A DNA stretch of 64,000 nucleotides from Stictocephala bisonia. Taxonomy: Eukaryota; Arthropoda; Insecta; Hemiptera; Membracidae. The stretch spans positions 1,054,001 to 1,118,000 of the forward strand of contig JAQJVL010000280.1 of assembly GCA_035578905.1 (NCBI GenBank), read 5' to 3'. The position numbers and the translations under genes were made by a program. Every line of letters begins with the position of its first letter. The first letter of the stretch is position 1. The notes below the pieces were generated by a model. That model searched no databases. It saw only the letters and a program-made list of their open reading frames with translations, and was not told the origin of the DNA. Shown piece after piece: positions 1 through 10,459 of the stretch.

Positions 1-479
1 AATATTGAAATAGGCCTATGATATTTATATAGAATAATACTGGGCAAAATATAAAACCCAGGTGAGATTCAAATTTCATAATAGGGTTAGAAAAAATCAT
101 AACAAAACCACTAATTTACTTCTATATAAGATAAAAATAGCTTTCATCTTATGGCCTGTTTCAGACAATCTGTGTATAGGCATTTAATTTAAAATAGCAT
201 TATTTTTAATTTTATTATAAACGTCTGTTTTATTATTACTGTCTATAACATTAACATATTATTTGGTTCCAAGTAATTGCATGATTGTTTGTAAAATATT
301 TCATTGTTTGGTGAATGGTCAGTTTTTATTTTTTTTTCGGAATCATGAAGAGTTGTGACTCTATTATTACTTCTTGAGAAAAACAATCTCAATGTCAATT
401 GAAATTGGTTAGGAAATATTATCGTGATAGAATATAACTAGACGACTGATTATTTTGATTCAATTTTCATTATTTTAAT

Positions 480-1035
480 CAGGTTGAAATTATTGTAAAT
501 TTTGTTCATATCTCCCTTTCAAAAATACCGTTCTATAACATTGATTGAATCAGTAAATGTACATTAATTTGCTCAGAGCCAGTTAATTTTTTATTTTTTA
601 AAAGCTTAACAATACTTTTAATTTCATCTAAATCTGCTGGAGTTATAAAGAAAGAATGTTGATAGTAAGTACGTAAAGGTGGAAGGGTATTCGAATGTAC
701 AACGTCTAGAAGGTAGACTGGATTGCGATAAGGTGATTGTTTTTTATCTTATCAATGACGGAAGGCTCACGCATAACTTCGCCATTTGGCATTTCAATTA
801 GCTCAACTATTTTCTTTGAAAAGCCACTTTGTAAGTTATTTATTACCTTCCACTGCTCAGATACATCACCTTTACAGTTTTCTAATAATGTTGTATAATA
901 ATTCTTTTTTTGTAAAATTCATCACATTATTTAATTCATTAGTATATTTTGCAAAATAATTTAGAAAAACTCTGTCATATGGTCTTCTCGTAGAAATTTT
1001 ATATAATTTTTCTATGTGTAGTAAAATCAATGATA
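480..1035 (-). pseudogene. LINE ORF2 fragment (pre-RT region), degenerate
   Basis: The - strand translates, with frameshifts and stops, to text typical of the linker between endonuclease and reverse transcriptase in CR1/Jockey-like LINEs. Examples are SEQWKVINNLQSGFSKK, ELIEMPNGEVMREPS, then further down a lysine-rich block ending TGSEQ, the usual entry into the RT domain. No intact ORF remains. It lies upstream of the first ariadne exon seen here, probably within an intron. The call rests on recognised LINE phrasing, not a search; the clade is uncertain. Confidence 0.6.
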
Positions 1036-1336
1036 ATATCCCACTTTGACCCACTATCAAGGCCAATCGGCGACAGTAGACAGGTGGAGGGGCGACAGTA
1101 GACAAGAACTTCCGGGCGAGCGTCTCAAGAGAAAGAGAGAGACAATGGGAGAATGAGAGGGAGGGATAAGTTTCCTTTACTGCTCAGAGGTTGTGCAACC
1201 GAACAGTCAAAACTGGAGGCAATTTCGACCTCTTTAACTTGATTGATGACAGGTTGCAGCACGGTCGCTCCCATATTCCGTGCCTCAATATTTAACATTG
1301 GATGGAACCATCTTCTATGTATAGTAAAATCAATGG
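1011..1336. mobile_element. ~280-bp insertion flanked by a 22-bp direct repeat
   Basis: The direct repeat TCTATGTRTAGTAAAATCAA (plus TG) occurs at 1011-1032 and 1314-1335 with one mismatch. It brackets about 280 bp that is more GC-rich than its surroundings and holds two copies of GGCGACAGTAGACA. The LINE-like reading frame resumes beyond it, so it looks like an insertion with a long target-site duplication, as made by LINE-driven retrotransposition. I see no clear pol III boxes or poly(A) tail, so the class is open. Confidence 0.45.
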
Positions 1337-1499
1337 TTATACCAACAAAACTGAACGAGGAATGTGCTAAAAAATGAACAAAGGTAGAACAATTAGAGAG
1401 AAAGTTGATTGAAATTGAGGTACCAAGTTTACGTTTTGCTTGGTAAAGAAAATTCCATATAAAAGTCATCAGAATATGCAAGTAAATGTATATCACTAC

Positions 1500-4135
1500 A
1501 GCTGAGAAGAGTAAATGAATATGAATGAAACTTAACTATTCATTATAATAGAAATTAACCGATGACTGAAAAACAGGTGGCAATCAATCTAGAAATAAAA
1601 TTGCTATCCTGAATTTAGAATTGATTAAAATTAATATATTCATGAATAACATTTTAGAGTTCAAACCAAGTGGCTCATATTGCAAAAAAGGCCAAAAGAG
1701 AAGATTCTACAAGCAGAAACAGACAAAGAAAACCTGTGGTCATAGACACTGAATTGGCGGTACTTTTCATGTTGATCTGGATTGTTGTAACTATAGAAGT
1801 ATAGGTTAAAGTAAAGATTAATTATTACCATGAGATGTACAGCTGCCATTCATTGTGAAGCAACATTTACGATACCGTATTACCAACAAGTACTAACCAA
1901 CTTATTCCATCAGATTAACCTCAATCGCTAACAACTCAAGTAATATAGTTTTTGTAACGTGTTAAGAGTCTGTAATATGAAACAAAAAACATTTTGTAAT
2001 TATTTACTAAGAAGAGTAAGAACAATGCAAATTAATTAAAATGTCTGATAAAAACAAAGCAGGATTATTAAGTTGATTTAGTTGAAAATTCTCAAAAATT
2101 GAAATTATCAAGCCTGGCTCATTACTCTGTACATCCTGTCACAGATTTGTTCTGTCTCAAAGTAAAGAAAGTTGTCCAGTTGTTCACTTCGACTAAAAGA
2201 TGGTTGAGATTGCAATGTTAAAAATCACATTGCCTACAAAATTTCACTTTCAGAGTTAATCTTAAAGATAATTAAGATTGTAACATTTAATAATCACAAC
2301 GCCTATAACGTTTTTAATTCCTTCAACTTAATATTTATTCATACAATTTGATAGAGAGTCATATAATATGCAGTGTTATGTCTATGAGTGGTGGTCAATT
2401 GAGTGAGACAACTATTTGGACTGAGTAACGAGACAGTGAAAGGACATATATTGGAGATCAGAAAGTCTACTGTAAGCGTCTCAATATACCCAATCCTCCT
2501 TCACATTTGCAATTCCTTTAGAAAATAAAACAGTTTTTACGTTTACGATTAACTATGAAAATTGCTGAATTATAAATACAATATCATTAAATCCATTGGG
2601 CAGATTAAAAAAAACCGGCAATATTAACTAAAAAGTGATTATGTTGATATAATATAATTAACCATTTAATCAGCCCATGGAGCAAAAATATAAAATCGTT
2701 TTGACTAGCTGCTTGTACCAAAGTATTTGGAGTTTAGGATATCAACATGTATTCATGATCATTCCTACTATAGTTTGTTTATTGAATGACCCGATTTGAC
2801 ATGAGCATGCTTAGAGGCATTTGAGTGAAGCTCTGATGTGCAGTGTCACCAAGATTACTGCATTTGACATACGACAGAAAATACTAATTGAGGTAGAAAG
2901 AAACTCACTTAATAGTAGTTTTAATTAAGTCAAATAATATTACAATAGAACAATATGTAAGTAATGCGATAAGAACAGTTTAAAAACAATAGGAAACAAG
3001 AATGTGAAGTTCTCAATCTTAATATGTTTACTTACTCACACTCACATTCACAATATCGAACAAGTAGGTTATAAACAGCTGTATTTAAAAAAATGAAATG
3101 TGGCAACAATGCAAGACTTGTTTGGCTAATAACGACACGCCATTGGCTATAGAATTTCTAATGGCTCTTCATAGTTCTGGCATTTGCTGTCAGAGCATAC
3201 TGAAGTCAAGTCGGGTCACTCAATAAGCAGATTATAAAATAAAAACAAATTGCTCTATTCATTATAGATCAATTTATTTGTCAGGTGCTGTTTGAACAAA
3301 TGTTATGATGATACTAGCTAAACTCGGCCACACTTTGCTGTGGTTTAATCTGATATTAACTGTTAGTTGTTATTTTTTAATTTAGTTATTTGAAAATTAA
3401 GGTTGACTGTTTACTTGATTTTACCTGAAATAAAGTAACTTTTCTTTTCAAAAATAAACAATCATCTGGTCATAGTAATAAACGTACAGGATATGATTTG
3501 GATATAATATGCTTATAAGTCAGTTGATTACAATACAATTTTTTCAGCACTGACATTTTTTTCAATTGTAAAATGTAGGTAGGTTGGGAAACACTCCAAA
3601 TGCCCTGTTCCCGTTAACAATTTTAGGAATAAATATATAAAAATAGTATTTTTTATAAATGCAATGTTGTATAAAAATGTTAAGTGAATCCTTTCACAAT
3701 TTTTTGTGTTTGGTGTACGCAAAATATGGAAGTTTGATTTATTTATAATTTGCTGTTTGAAAAAATTTATATGATTAACCTAACCAAGCAACTATGGAAA
3801 TTTATTGTATGAATGATTATATCTAATACCCTTAAATGCAGGAGATATAAGATGGCATTTTTAAGAAGCAAGAAAAGTCAAAAGTCAAATAATTTTCATT
3901 GCAAACTAAGAAATAATATTATGAAGTAAATATTGCAGTTATTCAGAGTTATCACTTGTTGGTAATTCCTTGCTATACGGTTTCTTACTAGGTAAAATCC
4001 CAATCCAAAAGTTATTAGGAAAATTATGTTTTAGTTCAATATTAGATGAAACTAAAATATACTCAATAGTTCTCAATGCAATTGAGCTATTACGTAAATA
4101 ACCAATGTTCTAACATAAATTGTTCTTGGTTACAG
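1500..4135. other. AT-rich probable intron, nothing recognised
   Basis: I find no exon-like stretch, conserved domain or repeat family here. Short ORFs are AT-rich and have no recognisable motif. The N-terminal acidic and UBA-like regions of Ariadne-1 were looked for and not seen, so those exons should be upstream of the window. Confidence 0.4.
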
Positions 4136-4198
4136 CCCGCAAAAAAACAATCGGGTACCGAAGAGTGTGAAATATGCTTCATAGTGTTGCCTTGTAAT
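4136..4198 (+). CDS. ari-1: ariadne-1 exon: start of RING1
   Basis: A 63-nt exon in phase 0 runs from acceptor ttacag to donor gtgagt and encodes 21 residues, including TEECEICFIVLPCN. The CxxC of CEIC is the first zinc-ligand pair of RING1 in Ariadne-family RBR E3 ligases, and EECEICF is nearly invariant in ARIH1/ari-1 orthologues. It joins in frame to the exon at 6461 to give ...[16 protein letters not shown]. The protein receives ubiquitin from an E2 (UbcH7/UbcD10 type) on a RING2 cysteine and passes it to substrate. It is too short to stand out as an ORF; family identity and correct phase support it. Confidence 0.9.
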
Positions 4199-4599
4199 GT
4201 GAGTATTTAATAGGCTTAATTATATCATTGTAATGGTATTCAATTAGTCTTTACAATTGCTACATTATGTTTCTTAAATATGTAGTACAAGTTCATAATG
4301 AATTAACATAAGTACACATAAACATCTTTCCTATGTTTTATCTACACCCTGATATTTTTCAAGTGCTAATTTTTATTGTATCATAGTGTTACGAATTATC
4401 AGTGCAACCATTGTGAATGCTAAACAAGACACAAGAATCAGAAAATATTGATTTTCAAAGGAGATTGATGCTGTCTTGTTATACTATTTTTATCAATAAA
4501 ATAACTATACAAAATTATAACCTTAAGCTTCAATAGTTTTCTCATGTCTAAATTAAACAACTGCAACAATTGGCCGTAGTTCTGTAGTTTATGTAATCA

Positions 4600-4770
4600 C
4601 ATATTTATTTTTATTTTTTTTTTTATCTCGCCGATCGTCAAGATATGGGCGAATATGGATTTCGAATGAGTATGATGAGTGTAGATGAGCGAATGTAGTC
4701 ATTGTTACAAACTAAGGCTGACTATTCCTTAGAAAGTGTCATTAATTAATAGCCCAATGACAAATATAGT
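4600..4770 (-). repeat. SINE copy A, tail part
   Basis: One of four copies of a dispersed repeat. Read on the - strand it ends in ATTCGCCCATATCTTGACGA, then TCGGCG and a T/A-rich tail. Key shared strings are GATGAGCGAATGTAGTCATT and TTAATAGCCCAATGACAAAT (+ strand). Other copies are at 22680-22950, 29215-29335 and 60360-60605. This copy lacks the tRNA-like head. Confidence 0.75.
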
Positions 4771-5916
4771 ATGAACGGTGAATTATTTCATCTTAGCGGT
4801 CGATGGTAAACTGGTCTTATTGCATCGTCAGCTGTTTCAGTCCAAAGGTCTGAAGGTTCGAATGAATTATTAAATTAAAATAACTTTTTTTATAAATTAC
4901 TCTGCCCAGTAGGCTCCACAACTATTAATATATTATCAACACATAATTAAATAAATAAATGTACATTAACAACTCACAAAATAAAAATATATAGTGGTAA
5001 GCTGGAATAGTAAAACACCATCATTTGAACTTATGATTGGGTTGAACGAAATGTGATATGTTTCTTAAACAGATAGGACTATGTACAGCCTGACCTTTGA
5101 AGGAATCATAACAAATTAAGACAAAACTATAAGCATGGCGTGGTAATTAATTGTTAGGGGACCTTTAGTTGTTAAAATATTTAACACTGACTTCCACAGA
5201 CATGCACACAATCTTATACCAATATATTATTACATAATATTAGCTGCAAAGACATGTAAGATTACTGAAGACATTGCCATTGAATGTATATGTGGAGATC
5301 ATTATCTTCATGTTGGATTCTGCAGTCTATGCCTGTCATCAGGTAAAGAAAAACAAACCCAAAAAGTAGGAAAGACGTTTATTTTGTGATGGGGAAAGCA
5401 AAAAGGGAATAATTGTCAGGTAAGTAAAATTTACAGCATGGAATTCAATGGTCAGAATGGAAAATATAAATTTTTAGTTTTTTGTTGATTATTATAGTTC
5501 AATTTTCCTTAACTTTTGTTAGTTAGTATCGAATGTAAAGTCGATTATAATAAGGAAATAGTGAAATACAAGTATTTAAGCTACTAATGTCAAGATTGGA
5601 AAAGGAACTTTAAGGAGAAACAGGATGGGCTGGACAAGAGGTAGTTTTTCACCAACCACTAACATGTTTTCAGTGTCTCAGAAAGTTACTTTACCTATAT
5701 TTTTGCAGGATTTATAAAACTGTAATTAGTAGTCAAGTAGGCTGTCAGACTTGTATTCAGTTTTAGAATTCAACCTTAAAACAATTTTATTGTTAATTTA
5801 GTCAAATGCCAATTTAATTACCAATTAGTGTGTGTGAGTGCACATGTGATTGCATGCGTGTGTGCACGTGCGTGTGAAAGAGAGAAGGGAAGGGAGTAAT
5901 CATGATTTTAATACTT

Positions 5917-6062
5917 ACAAGAAGATAATAATACTACTAGCGTTATTTATAAGAAGATATTAATATTACCAGCGTTATTTATAAGAAGATATTAATACTA
6001 CCAGCGTTATTTATAAGAAGATATTAATACTACCAGCGTTATTTATAAGAAGATAATAATAC
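5917..6062. repeat. 32-bp tandem repeat, about 4.5 copies
   Basis: The unit contains TTTATAAGAAGATATTAATA followed by CTACCAGCG. The CGTTAT landmark recurs at 5941, 5973, 6005 and 6037, giving an exact 32-bp period. The first and last copies diverge (ataataata in place of atattaata). A short GT/purine-rich stretch lies just before it (5827-5890). It is an intronic minisatellite with no coding sense. Confidence 0.9.
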
Positions 6063-6460
6063 AGTTGTTAGTGTATCTAATCTTATTTACATGACCTTAT
6101 TAACTACAATCTAATGGCTAATATATATAATTGTAATTTGATAATGATATCTTAATTTATTTTCTTTAATGTATGAGTTTTAGCTATACAATTTATTTAT
6201 TTAATAAAAAATTAAAAGTATTTAGTATGTTTTGAACAATACTAGTGATAATTTATTTATTATGTAAACACCATGACTCATGTATTGACTGGCTAAATAA
6301 ATTATTTGGTTTGATGACCTCCAAAAGTCTTCAATTAAAATAGGCCCATACTATTCAGAGTATTTAATAATTTTAAACAATAAAGATATTTGAAGCCTTT
6401 AAAAATGTATGTATGTTTGTAACTATTATATTTACAATTAGAGTATTTTTTACATTGTAG

Positions 6461-6676
6461 ATGATGACAGGACTGGAATGTGGCCACCGGTTCTGTACTC
6501 AATGCTGGGCAGAATACTTAACAACCAAAATTATGGAGGAAGGTGTGGGTCAGACCATCGCTTGTGCTGCCCATGCCTGCGACATCCTTGTAGATGATGC
6601 CACTGTCATGCGGCTTGTGCGTGACTCCCGAGTCAAGCTCAAATACCAGCATCTTATTACCAACAGCTTTGTAGAA
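6461..6676 (+). CDS. ari-1: ariadne-1 exon: RING1 completion and linker
   Basis: A 216-nt, phase-0 exon runs from acceptor attgtag to donor gtcagt and encodes 72 residues ending ITNSFVE. It supplies the remaining RING1 ligands ([10 protein letters not shown]) and the conserved stretch [17 protein letters not shown], which in ARIH1-type proteins follows RING1. The open frame runs past the donor to 6748, but that tail is AT-rich and unlike the family, so I end the exon at gtcagt. ATG-ATG at the exon start is not the translation start: the upstream exon at 4136 continues the conserved domain. Confidence 0.93.
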
Positions 6677-6910
6677 GTCAGTACATATAAAAACTCATCC
6701 TTAAAAGTTGTTGTAATTTGTACAGAAATAAATTGTAATTGTTTTTAAAAAAACACAAAAAACATCAGTACACACTAAATGAGCGGACAGGTGCAATAAA
6801 TATTTATATGTGTAATTGTAGAAAAAAATATTTTTTTACTGAAACATAAGATAGTGAAGTCATCAGTAGTTATATATAAATAAACATAACTATTGTGTAT
6901 AAATACACAC

Positions 6911-8240
6911 AGGGTCCGGCAGTGAAACGGGAAGATTAAGATATTGCGTGACTGTCACCAGACCCGAGAGGAGTGGGGGACTAGACCTTGAGCGTCCAGA
7001 CAGCCGGTATTTTCAGTTGCCATGTTGCGTTGGACGAATGAGCAGCGTGCTTTCGCCGTAAAGGCATTTTATAAAAATGCTGATAGTGCTGTTGGTGCTC
7101 AACGCGCTTTCCGTCGGGAGTACAATTTGTTACCGCGTGATCCTGTACCTTCGGCGAACGCCATTAACCTGTGGGTAAGAAATTTTGAAGAAACTGCTAG
7201 TGTTACCAAGAAACGAGGTGGTAGTGTAAGGACGGCTCGTACTCCTGAGAATGTTAATCGCGTGCGTGAGGCTATAACACGAAGTCCACGAAAATCTGCA
7301 AAACGTCACAGTATAGAGCTCGGTCTTAGTGACCGAACCACAAGAAAGATCCTGAAGAATGATCTCCACTTTCATCCATTTAAAATGCAGGTTGTCCAAG
7401 CTCTCAAACCTCAACACTACATTAGCCGAGTACGCTTTTGTCAACAGTTATTAAATTTAATTGATCAAGATGGACAGGTGGTCCAAAATTTATGGATGAG
7501 TGATGAGGCACACTTCCATCTTTGTGGGTATGTCAATAAACAAAACTTTCGGTTTTGGAGTGACAATAACCCACGTAATCTTCACGAAAAGCCACTACAT
7601 TCACAAAAGGTAACTGTATGGTGCGCAATGTTCTCTCAAGGTGTGGTTGGTCCTTACTTTTTCGAAAGTGAAAACGGCAACACTGTAACAGTTAACTCTG
7701 AACGGTATGCTGAGATGTTGGTGAACTTTGCATTTTCTGCTCTTGACGAACATGTGAATGATCGGACATTATTCCAGCAAGATGGTGCTACTAGTCACAC
7801 TGCTAACAATTCGATGGACTTGCTGAGATTGACGTTTCCTGGTCGCTTAATTAGCAGGAATGGCAGTATTCCTTGGCCTGCTTGTTCACCAGACTTGTCA
7901 GCTGCAGATTTTTTTCTGTGGGGTTATTTAAAGCTAAAGGTTTTTGAAGCAAACCCACCTAGAACTAGGGACGAACTGAAGGGGCGAATCCAACAGGAGA
8001 TCAACGCCATTCCATTGGATATGCTACGCAGTCATGGAAGCCTTCACCAAAAGACTTGAAGAATGTGTTCGAAACGAAGGACGCCATCTTAGAGATATAG
8101 TTTTCAAAAAATGAACATTTTCATATATCCTCATTAATTTCCACTATTATAGATTACATTTATATAAAAAAGTTGAATAAATATTTATAATTAAGACTTT
8201 GAGAGTTTTTCTTAATCTTCCCGTTTCACTGCTGGACCCT
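6911..8240 (+). mobile_element. mariner-type (DD41D) element, nearly intact
   Basis: About 30-bp terminal inverted repeats, GGGTCCGGCAGTGAAACGGG at 6912 and CCCGTTTCACTGCTGGACCC ending 8239, with one internal mismatch (G/A), enclose a transposase gene. The ends continue as AAGATTAAGA and TCTTAATCTT. Size (about 1.33 kb) and TIR length suit the IS630-Tc1-mariner superfamily. TA dinucleotides lie a few bases outside each end, but I cannot fix an exact TA duplication. The low divergence of the TIRs and the almost open ORF suggest recent insertion into the ariadne intron. Confidence 0.93.
7022..8059 (+). CDS. mariner-type transposase, C-terminus frameshifted
   Basis: The 345-residue ORF begins MLRWTNEQRAFAVKAFYKN (N-terminal helix-turn-helix). 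A second HTH lies near 85-115 (IELGLSDRTTRKILKNDLHF). The DDE catalytic domain follows: D161 in WMSDEAHF, D254 in QQDGATSHTA, D296 in SPDLSAADFFLWG. The 41 residues between the last two give DD41D spacing, not DD34D or DD34E. The ORF ends prematurely in SHGSLHQKT. A one-base shift at about 8028-8033 opens the expected tail MEAFTKRLEECVRNEGRHL, which runs to a stop at 8112-8114. The enzyme would cut and paste the element in the nucleus; this copy is probably dead, but by one indel only. Confidence 0.92.
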   Translation: MLRWTNEQRAFAVKAFYKNADSAVGAQRAFRREYNLLPRDPVPSANAINLWVRNFEETASVTKKRGGSVRTARTPENVNRVREAITRSPRKSAKRHSIELGLSDRTTRKILKNDLHFHPFKMQVVQALKPQHYISRVRFCQQLLNLIDQDGQVVQNLWMSDEAHFHLCGYVNKQNFRFWSDNNPRNLHEKPLHSQKVTVWCAMFSQGVVGPYFFESENGNTVTVNSERYAEMLVNFAFSALDEHVNDRTLFQQDGATSHTANNSMDLLRLTFPGRLISRNGSIPWPACSPDLSAADFFLWGYLKLKVFEANPPRTRDELKGRIQQEINAIPLDMLRSHGSLHQKT

Positions 8241-8244
8241 TTAT

Positions 8245-9670
8245 ATATGTATTGTATTGATATATAAAGAGGGTTTCTTAATTTTTCAAACTTTTTAAAT
8301 GTAATGAATAGGTCCTGTCTATAGTTTTGTTGTAAGAAAGCACCTATCATTTCTAATTCTGGCAGCTCAGCTATCATCATTAATTGTTAACGACCTAGGG
8401 GTCTTGTATGTCGAAATGATGGAAAGGCCATAAATATGCAACTATATCTATAAAATATAACTGACGATTGTGTCTGTTGAGTATAAGTGGGACTTAAGTA
8501 GTCTTGCACAGGTACAACAAGTGAAGTATATGGGCTTTAGGTATCACATCAAATAGTCCGTCTTTAGTGGTTGTGTCATAAAAGCCTGAGAGAGTGTCGA
8601 AGGAGAGGAAGTAACCAAATCACTGAGTATATTATTTTGCTGTATAATCCTATTACTTTATTAATAACACAAAATCACAATCCAAATTTTGCTGTATTTA
8701 ATAAAAACTAGTTTTGCAAAGTCTATCGTAACTTTAAATAGTTAGAAATAATATATTTCAAGCTCTAACCCAAGAACCGGCAGTTGTTGATTTGCTGACT
8801 ACATGAAAGTGTTCGGTATAATACTTATTAAAGTACTGTAGTTGTTGATTTTCGATATAATCATGATATAAATGGAAAGTTAAACACTCAATCTATCGAT
8901 TTATAATGTTACACGTCTTTGGTTTACCCAATCATGTGTTAGTTGTTTCGTTTTTGTCACAGCTGATTTCAATTCTTATTTACATTTGGCATCAGTCACT
9001 GTCGGCAGTAGGTGTTGTGTTTACTGAGTTTTACCTTTACGAGACATAATATATTTAAAAAATTCCTATATACCTATATATTTTTGAAAACTAGACTAAG
9101 TTTCCTTCAAAATGCTTATTTTACTTTGTCAATTTTCATTGGGGACATTATTTTCAACGTATGGTCCCAGACATTTTTCAGTATGTAAACACAAACTTAT
9201 ATATACTTATACCAGTAAGAAAAATGTACTGGTAATGATTTTGTCATATTCCTTTTACGATGTTATTGCCTGTATTTTACTGAAAAAAAGCGATATGTAA
9301 CACTATGATATTTGATAACACCTTTATTTTTTTAAATTAGAAAATGTAATACCCTTAAACAACCTGCAAAAATAGCCTCCCATTTAAAGAAAAAGGCATG
9401 CCAGTTCCTGGGTTAAGTGAAATTCATTTACACAAGGAATGTGATTATCCGAAGTTCATGTGACCAAACTATTTTAGATTATAGAATTTTCAGCTTCCGT
9501 TTGGTTTAGAGGCCTAACAACAGAAAATAGGTGTCACTTGCTTGAGGCAATAGCTCAAGTTACTATATGCTATTTATAGACCGACACTATCTATAAATCA
9601 CACTACAATCAATTCTTTACAAAAACTACACTTGTGTTATGCTAACATAATAATGTAATACTTACATAAC
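8245..9670. other. AT-rich probable intron, nothing recognised
   Basis: No exon of the flanking ariadne gene and no repeat family is recognisable. Short ORFs (8147-8380 -, 9112-9300 +) are AT-rich and lack motifs. Confidence 0.4.
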
Positions 9671-9674
9671 CAAG

Positions 9675-10456
9675 TTAACCCTTTGAGGACCAACTGACGA
9701 TATTTCGTCAGTACTATTTTGTGCGAAAAACCCCGCGCTGACGATATATCGTCAGCAGCCGACAGTGCGAAAAACGCCACTGACGATATATCGTCAGCGG
9801 GCAATAATTTGTGTAGTATGTTTTCTATAGTACATTGAATGATCCCGTATCTTGTTTTAAATGTCTTTGGTTTCTTACTAAGTGCCTTGATAATGTTTTC
9901 GATAAAAGAACAGCTAAAAAAAATACTAATTGGTTGTTTTTTGTTCCGTGTTTCCATCACGTCACTAGCGCTCACAGTGGCAGTGGGCAGTGCGTGAGTG
10001 CCCACTGCCACTGTGGGATAAAAAAAAAAAAAATTTGTATTATTATTCCAAATCACATAAAATTTTGTACACATGCTCTTTATAACATTTATAATTGAAT
10101 AAAATAGTTTCCCACAGTAAAAATATTTATTGATTTTTTTCTGTTGACACACAAAGTCAAAATTTTATTTTATTTTTTGGTTCTTTTATTTTTTTTCCGG
10201 CGTAGGTATATTATTATGTCAATCAAACAGCAATATACCCTTATTAGTTGCTAGAGTAACTAATGACAATCATTTTGGTAAAAGAATTATTAAAATATCT
10301 TAAAAATTGACAAAAATACAAAAAATTTTACAAACCTTTGCAAAAACGCAGATTTCTTGCGGTCTTTTTCGCATACAAAACTGACTGTTTGCAAAAAAAA
10401 AAATTTTGACAACTTTTTTTTTTTTTTTTTAATGGCTCTGGTCCTCAAAGGGTTAA
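9675..10456. mobile_element. piggyBac-type MITE 1 with subterminal palindromes
   Basis: Bounded by TTAA on both sides (9675-9678 and 10453-10456), with inverted ends TTAACCCTTTGAGGACCA / TGGTCCTCAAAGGGTTAA. TTAA target and CCC terminus are the piggyBac signature. Near the left end are three 18-bp palindromes, CTGACGATATNTCGTCAG, at 9694-9711, 9738-9755 and 9780-9797, interspersed with GTGCGAAAAA. A perfect 17-bp hairpin with a 9-nt loop lies at 9973-10015. No transposase is present, so mobility would depend on another copy. The ORFs across it are products of the repeats. Confidence 0.9.
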
Positions 10457-10459
10457 ATT

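Noticed and set aside
1125..1496. 123-residue - strand ORF as a gene
   Set aside because: It crosses the boundary of the 280-bp insertion and part is purine/pyrimidine low complexity; composite by chance.
4796..4870. AGCGGTCGATGG...GGTTCGAATGA as a tRNA gene
   Set aside because: A- and B-box-like strings are present, but no cloverleaf or anticodon stem could be drawn; at most a SINE head.
7130..7444. 104-residue - strand ORF
   Set aside because: Antisense shadow of the mariner-type transposase ORF.
9637..10152. 171-residue - strand ORF
   Set aside because: It runs through the subterminal palindromes and A/T tracts of the piggyBac-type MITE; repeated ADDISS text is the translation of CTGACGATATATCGTCAG, not a protein domain.
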